A stretch of DNA of 64,000 nt from NCBI GenBank assembly GCA_003342895.1, contig PTFA01000411.1:248001-312000 (forward strand), written 5' to 3'. The position numbers and the translations under genes are program-made. Below, piece by piece: positions 58,701 to 64,000 of this stretch. How positions within the stretch are numbered: position 1 is the first letter of the stretch; every line of letters starts with the position of its first letter. Source of the stretch: Casuarius casuarius (taxonomy: Eukaryota > Chordata > Aves > Casuariiformes > Casuariidae). The notes under the pieces were generated by a model, which was not told the origin of the DNA, did no database searches, and saw only the letters and a list, made by a program, of their open reading frames with translations.

Positions 58701-60484
58701 AGCTCAGATTTTGCTAGAGATGTTTCCGAGGAATTTATTTGTAGTTGAGTCTGTTATAAGAAGTGTCTATTTTTTGCTTGTACCTAGAGGAAAAACAGAT
58801 GACTCAATTACTAAAGCTGCAGAAATAAGTAAACATGTTACCAAAGTATTTTTAATGTAAAGGTAAAATGTAAAATATTATTGCTGTAAAGCATATGAAT
58901 ACTAAATAGGGCAGAAAATTAACAGCTCATTTAGTGTATAATAATACTAAGAGAAATGGATACTCATCTCCTCTGGGAGTTTATCATTGACCAAAGTTAT
59001 TACCTTGTACCTACAATGCAACCTAGTATCATAGATCTGTCCTCTGTGTCTGGTATTTTATGATCAGGAAACAACCAGGCAGGGAATTCCAGAAGAGAAT
59101 TGCTTGAGATGACCTATGTGGGCACGCAGAAGGATGTTTCCCTAAAAAATTATGAAAAAAAGGGGCCGATAAACTGGTTTTATTGTATTTGGACCTATCA
59201 TTCAGCAGCGATGATTACCCCCTGCCTTTAGCTGGGAAATCAAGAGGCCTAGCAAAAGTGTTAAGTAACTGCTATAACAAAGACAGAGTGGATTGAGCCT
59301 TGTAAGAAATAAAAACAAACTTATAGAATTACATTTAATCACTATTGGCAATTCTTCAGTGCATGAACAAACGCTCCTGGGTTACATCTAGTCAGGAAAT
59401 CACATCATCATGTTATTCATAGGAGTCTGAAAACGTGAATAACTCTCATCAGTGATCCTAATTATTCCCACAGGAGCTAAAGGTCAGTTACTAAGTAGAA
59501 AGTGTTGATAAAAGAAGCATTAGTTTCTGGCAGAACACAATTTACTAGCATTCAGCTGGTAATGGACAACTACTTGCACTCCACTGTTACACTTTGATAT
59601 AAATAAGGTCTTATATTTAAGATTAATAGTGGAAGTCTTTCCTTTCTATGGTGGATATCATCCTAAAGGCTCCCAGATTTTTCTGCCTATTCTTCTACTG
59701 GATTTACAAACTATAGGTCTGATCCAGTGACCTCTGAGTTTTTTGCTGTGGTCACCAAATTAGTCCTTATTGCAGGAGTTAATAAATTAACCAGTAACAT
59801 AGCTGTATCTCCATGGAGGAATGCAGAATTCCAAGTAAAGGAACCTACAGCAACATCTTCTACTAGTAAGTGACAGGAAATCAAAACGACTGTCTTGCAC
59901 TGAAGTTATCAGTGATATATATTTAAAGTAGGCAAAATACTGCTACAGTAACAGGTATGTACTCATGACAACTATATGTGTAGGGGAATGTACCGTAGGA
60001 CTTTTCCAGTCACGAATAGCTGGTAATCTCTTGTTGTTTGTTCTCCATGAGGAAACACCACAACCTTCTTAGTACCATTCCAAAACTTTCTCTTAAATTG
60101 AGTTCAGGGATCAGTTCTTATCACAGTCAAGTAAACAATATCATTTACCACTGGACTCTTTCTCATAAGAAGATTTAATGGCTGAGCCAGGGAAATCCGT
60201 AAGTGTTCTGCAATGGTTTGTAAAACCAAGCCTGAGATGATTTCATTATTGAGGTTTTTGCCTCATGCAAATGGTTAAACTGCTTGTTGAACATAGAAAA
60301 CAGGAATGATTGATTGTAAAATTTTGCTTGGACTGTTCTGAACAATCTTTTGCATATAAGTACTCCTAAAATCTTCTATATATCTGAGGTTTATGGGACA
60401 GATTCTGTGGAGCATGTAGGACACTCAGGCAAAATTTAAATACGTACATTCAGGAGAAAATCCAGGAAAGCTCTAGCTAAACTA

Positions 60485-60660
60485 CAGAGGCACTTCATCA
60501 GTCACAAGGTGCTATAAGCTCTTAAAATTGAATACTCAGGCACCCCAAAATGTTCCGTATGTTTGATGAATTGACTGCCTAGACACTTTAGGCCATCTGG
60601 AACCCCAGAATGAGGAGCCTTTGGCTCTAAGTTCCTTTGACAGTTCAATTTTCTGGGCAT
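60485..60660 (+). repeat. Possible AGGCACC-type old repeat
   Basis: AGGCACTTCATCAGTCACAA, ACTCAGGCACCCCAAAATG and GACTGCCTAGACACTTTAGG lie within 120 bp, akin to the AGGTGCCTAA-rich strings of the repeat pair at 12.8 and 25.3 kb. The relationship is suggestive only. Confidence 0.3.
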
Positions 60661-62028
60661 GATCAGAACATACCCAATCTTTCAGATCATTTCTAACGAT
60701 TTTAAAACGTTAGTGAAAGCACTGGTCTAGGAACTGAGAAAGATAGAATCTAAGATCTGAGACATTAAAAAATCCATTTTAGCTCATTTTCTTCCACAAC
60801 TAGCATCCAGACAACAAAGAGTTGCCCTGTGTTCACTTTAATATTACAAAATTATTGGAAAAAACAATATATTTGTGTCCAGGTAGGCACATGTCAATGA
60901 ATCTTATAGAGAATACAACATTTGAACAGCATAAATGTTTATGGTCCTTCCAAGAGCAGGATTTTACATGATCTGAAGCCCTTCCAGGCAAATTTATTCT
61001 TTCCCTCTGAGAAGAGAGAGAGTAAAAGAGCTTTTTAAATGGATCAGAGAAGAGAGAGGTAGATCCTAGAAGGAATTTGTGATGAGGTGGCTGAGGTGGT
61101 CTAATCCCAGCCCCTGAGTAACCTTACCCTTTCATGTAGTTGTAATTATCATCTCATTGCTGATAACTCTGTAACTTCTCTCTCTGTTCTAGACTCATTC
61201 TGCCTTTTGTTCTCACACCAGTCAGTAACATCTCCTTTTGCATGTCTCAGCATCATCCCATTTTAACATAGAAAAAAACCAAGTTCATAGTCCTCTCCTA
61301 TCATACTCGTCTAGCTAATATCTTTTGTCTATGCTGGTAAAATAGAGAAAATGCAGCTCTTTTTCCAAATCCAAGTCATTATCCGGTTTTCTTACCTTTC
61401 TCTAACACTAGATGTAGCTTATTTCTTCCCTGACAAAGCAGTCATTTTTCCATGCTGTGATCCATATCATCTCTCTCAACCATAACAACATTTACTTGGT
61501 GCTATCAAGACTGACATTGATTCTCTGTTGGTCCTATAAAGACTGACACCGATTCTCTCTCTTTGCCTGAAGTTAGGGTACTTCTTTGTTGCAGGCAACT
61601 CCCTGGCTGCATGTTGCAGCACAGTCTTCTGTAACGTAAAACAGGCCATAACCCCATACAAGTAAAATTAAGTACATCTCTTCTATTAAATATCTAGTCA
61701 GGGCAAGATTATTTGAGACCACTGAGTACTAAAATGGGGATAAACTTTAGCACTTTTTAGAAATTTTCTCCTAATAGATTTGTTTTCATCACTCTTTCCA
61801 AAAACTTAAGCTTTTATATTGGGATCTGTTGTTCATTCTTTTGGAAAGAATAGGAAGTGCATTAGATATTGGAGAAAGTTTAAAATGAAATGAAAACTCT
61901 GGTTTCAGAAAGAAATATCTTATAATCTAATTTACTGCAACCTTGTGCTTCAACTGCAAAAGACAGATTGACAGAATCAGACAGTTCACCGTTCTGCTCA
62001 TACTCCTGACAAGGTTAGCTCATAAAAG

Positions 62029-62095
62029 TTAAGGCTGAGATCATCAGCTGGTATAAATCAGTGTCAGTCCTTAGGTCAATGGCAAACACGGCCTT
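62029..62095 (+). repeat. Old short element, 'CAGCTGGTATAAATCAGTG' type
   Basis: GAGATCATCAGCTGGTATAA, then ATCAGTGTCAGTCCTTAGG, then TCAATGGCAAAC follows the motif 'gagatcctcagctggtgtaaatcagtgtagctccattgaagtcaatgg' frequent in sauropsid intergenic DNA. It is a partial and diverged copy; a related end-fragment lies near 36,941-36,961. Confidence 0.5.
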
Positions 62096-64000
62096 GCTTC
62101 CTCAATATGATATCTTCAGATATGGTCCTTGGGCCTGTGTTCCTTTTGAATTGGCAGATAAATTGGGTGGACTGAGTTTTGTGATGGATTTAGGTTTCTC
62201 TGTAGAAAATGGGGGACTATTTTTGCCTTTTGTGATTTGAGAAACACAACATAATTTTTTTTTTCTTTTTTTCCATCGGTAGAGGTACTGTAAACAGTTT
62301 GCCAGGAACCACTTAGGATGCTGTGCATCATTGTGGATACAGAGACAGTTAATACATACTTGAGTCTGAAATAGAGCAGCTGTGCAAGACTATGCCAAAC
62401 TGCTGCTTTCTACATTCAACAGCACAACGCCATCACTCCTGCATATGAATGTCATATTGATGATGCTTGTGATTGCCCAGGATGAGCCTGTGATGAGGTA
62501 GTTTCTACTTGCTGTGTGAAGCAGACTGGCCTAGGAGACCCTACAAGAACCAAGTTGCAAGCAACTTCTTGAACCACTGATTGGCTGGACAATACTAACT
62601 TGCCATAACAGATGAAAGTCCACATCTCTTTCTTCTTGAAGCAGCAGTCCCACCAAGCTAGGAAATTATCAAGGAACAGTAATAATGATTTCTGTCCAGA
62701 ATGTGCTTTTTGCCATGGAAGAATGGAGAAGTTAAGACCTCCTGATGAATATGAATTCACAAAAGCTTGTTTCTGAGAGGTTAGAGAGGTTAGCAGTGAA
62801 AGACATGATACTCAGTGAGCATGGTCCATCTCCCATAACAACTCTTTTTTGCTACTGAGTATTGCATGTGATTAGTACTCTCAAAGCCATGTTTATGAAG
62901 GGAAAGCCAGAACTGTCCTGTAAAAGATAGCTGCTGTCAGTCAGGATGGACCCTTAACTTTCAGGCAACTGTCTCTGCTGAGTTCTCACTGTCCTTGCTG
63001 GAGTACTTGGATGATTAATCTTACTGGGATGCAGTAGGATCAAGAGAGGTAGCCTCAGGGGGAAGGAATAAAAATTAGGAGAGATTAGGTCTAGGGGAGA
63101 GAAATGGGGTTGCTGGTCATGAAGACTGCAGCTGGGAAACATAGAGACAACCAGTGGATAAGCTCCATGCATGTCCCTTTAAAAGAGCATTCAGGATATT
63201 TCGCAGGGTTGCCGGTCTGCAGCATAATCTCATCTCATAATCTTATTGCTCCAGTTAAAAGGTTGGAATCTGTGTATATGTGCGGAACATACATGGAACC
63301 AGACAGGAAAAATAAGCATAAATTAATAATTACATGATGCAATATACATGACAAAGTACTTGGAGGCTCATTAATAATGGAACATGTACAAAAATAAACT
63401 ATAGCAAAATCCAAATGAAACAAACCTGGAGAGATCTCGCAGTGTAATATTAACTGATATGATTAAACAAATATGTGACTTGGTAATAGTAAACACATGC
63501 ATTCAACTATGGAATTCAGAACTGGCCTCTGAGGTTCAGAAATTACAATTTTACATCATTCCCTTTTTAGGAGAAGCCTATGCCAAGTCATTGGTAAATG
63601 TTTTCTTTGGTAAGTATCTTTATATTGCCCTGGCAGAGCTAGTGCTTGCAAATCAGTTACAAAAATGTTTCTTGTCCTTCATCGGTGGTGCAAAACACCT
63701 ATTTTTTTCTCATTAACTGTAAAAGCATTTGTCACTGCCAGAAAAATGAGGCAAAGGTGCCTCCAAAACGTAAGTGGTGCATATATTCTTTAACAACCAC
63801 AGCCCTGAAAGGAACAAGAGAGGAGAAGGCATAACCTAGCCCTTAGAAGACAATTTTTGCTACTTTTACAATAAGTGAGCAAACTTGATAGAAATTGGCC
63901 AAATATGTTCTCTTTTGAAAGCTGACACATATGTACACTGGAAGACCTCCACCATAAATCTATTGTTTAGCTTACATGCATCAGACAGGATCCATCTTCC

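Larger units (their letters stand above)
54865..64000. other. Non-coding DNA to the window end
   Basis: No frame over about 140 codons (57,406-57,828 minus) and none with a recognised domain. Old short-repeat fragments at 55.7, 60.5 and 62.0 kb are listed separately. The remaining sequence is AT-rich and unremarkable. There is no sign of an exon. Confidence 0.5.

Overview
This is a 64 kb window of vertebrate nuclear DNA. It is AT-rich, and I could not support any protein-coding exon, rRNA, tRNA, small RNA gene or CRISPR array in it. Open frames are all short (longest outside simple repeats about 175 codons), scattered on both strands, and none shows a protein family I recognise. It reads as intergenic or deep intronic DNA. 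The repeat content points to a sauropsid (bird, crocodilian or turtle): CR1 LINE 3' ends of the archosaur/turtle type, CORE-SINE (MIR-like) copies that are still readable, and fragments of several old short elements that I associate with these lineages. I cannot narrow the host further.

Layout. Positions 999-1744 hold the clearest element: a complete solo retroviral LTR of 746 bp, TG...CA, with a TATA box, an AATAAA signal and a perfect 6-bp target-site duplication. From 1.75 to 27.6 kb the DNA is ordinary unique sequence with MIR-like SINEs (3.3 and 23.3 kb), two related decayed repeats (12.8 and 25.3 kb), homopolymer runs, and a very AT-rich repeat-poor block at 19.25-20.45 kb. A nearly pure 445-bp pyrimidine tract lies at 27,641-28,085 and contains an N where the pentamer phase slips. 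CR1 3' ends lie at 31.5 kb (minus) and 36.3 kb (plus). A more GC-rich, promoter/LTR-like and GT-rich patch spans 38.1-39.1 kb. A diverged direct pair of about 0.37-0.39 kb elements, sharing a 28-bp identical core, sits at 41.1 and 45.8 kb. A small array built on CAGTATATAA, starting with a 13-bp inverted repeat, is at 54.8 kb. The rest, to 64 kb, is unremarkable apart from old repeat fragments.

No genes act together here. The functional candidates are regulatory: the young-looking LTR promoter, the paired AT-rich elements at 41/46 kb, and the AT-rich block at 20 kb. I found no evidence for a new multi-gene system. Family assignments rest on recalled consensus patterns, because no database search was possible.
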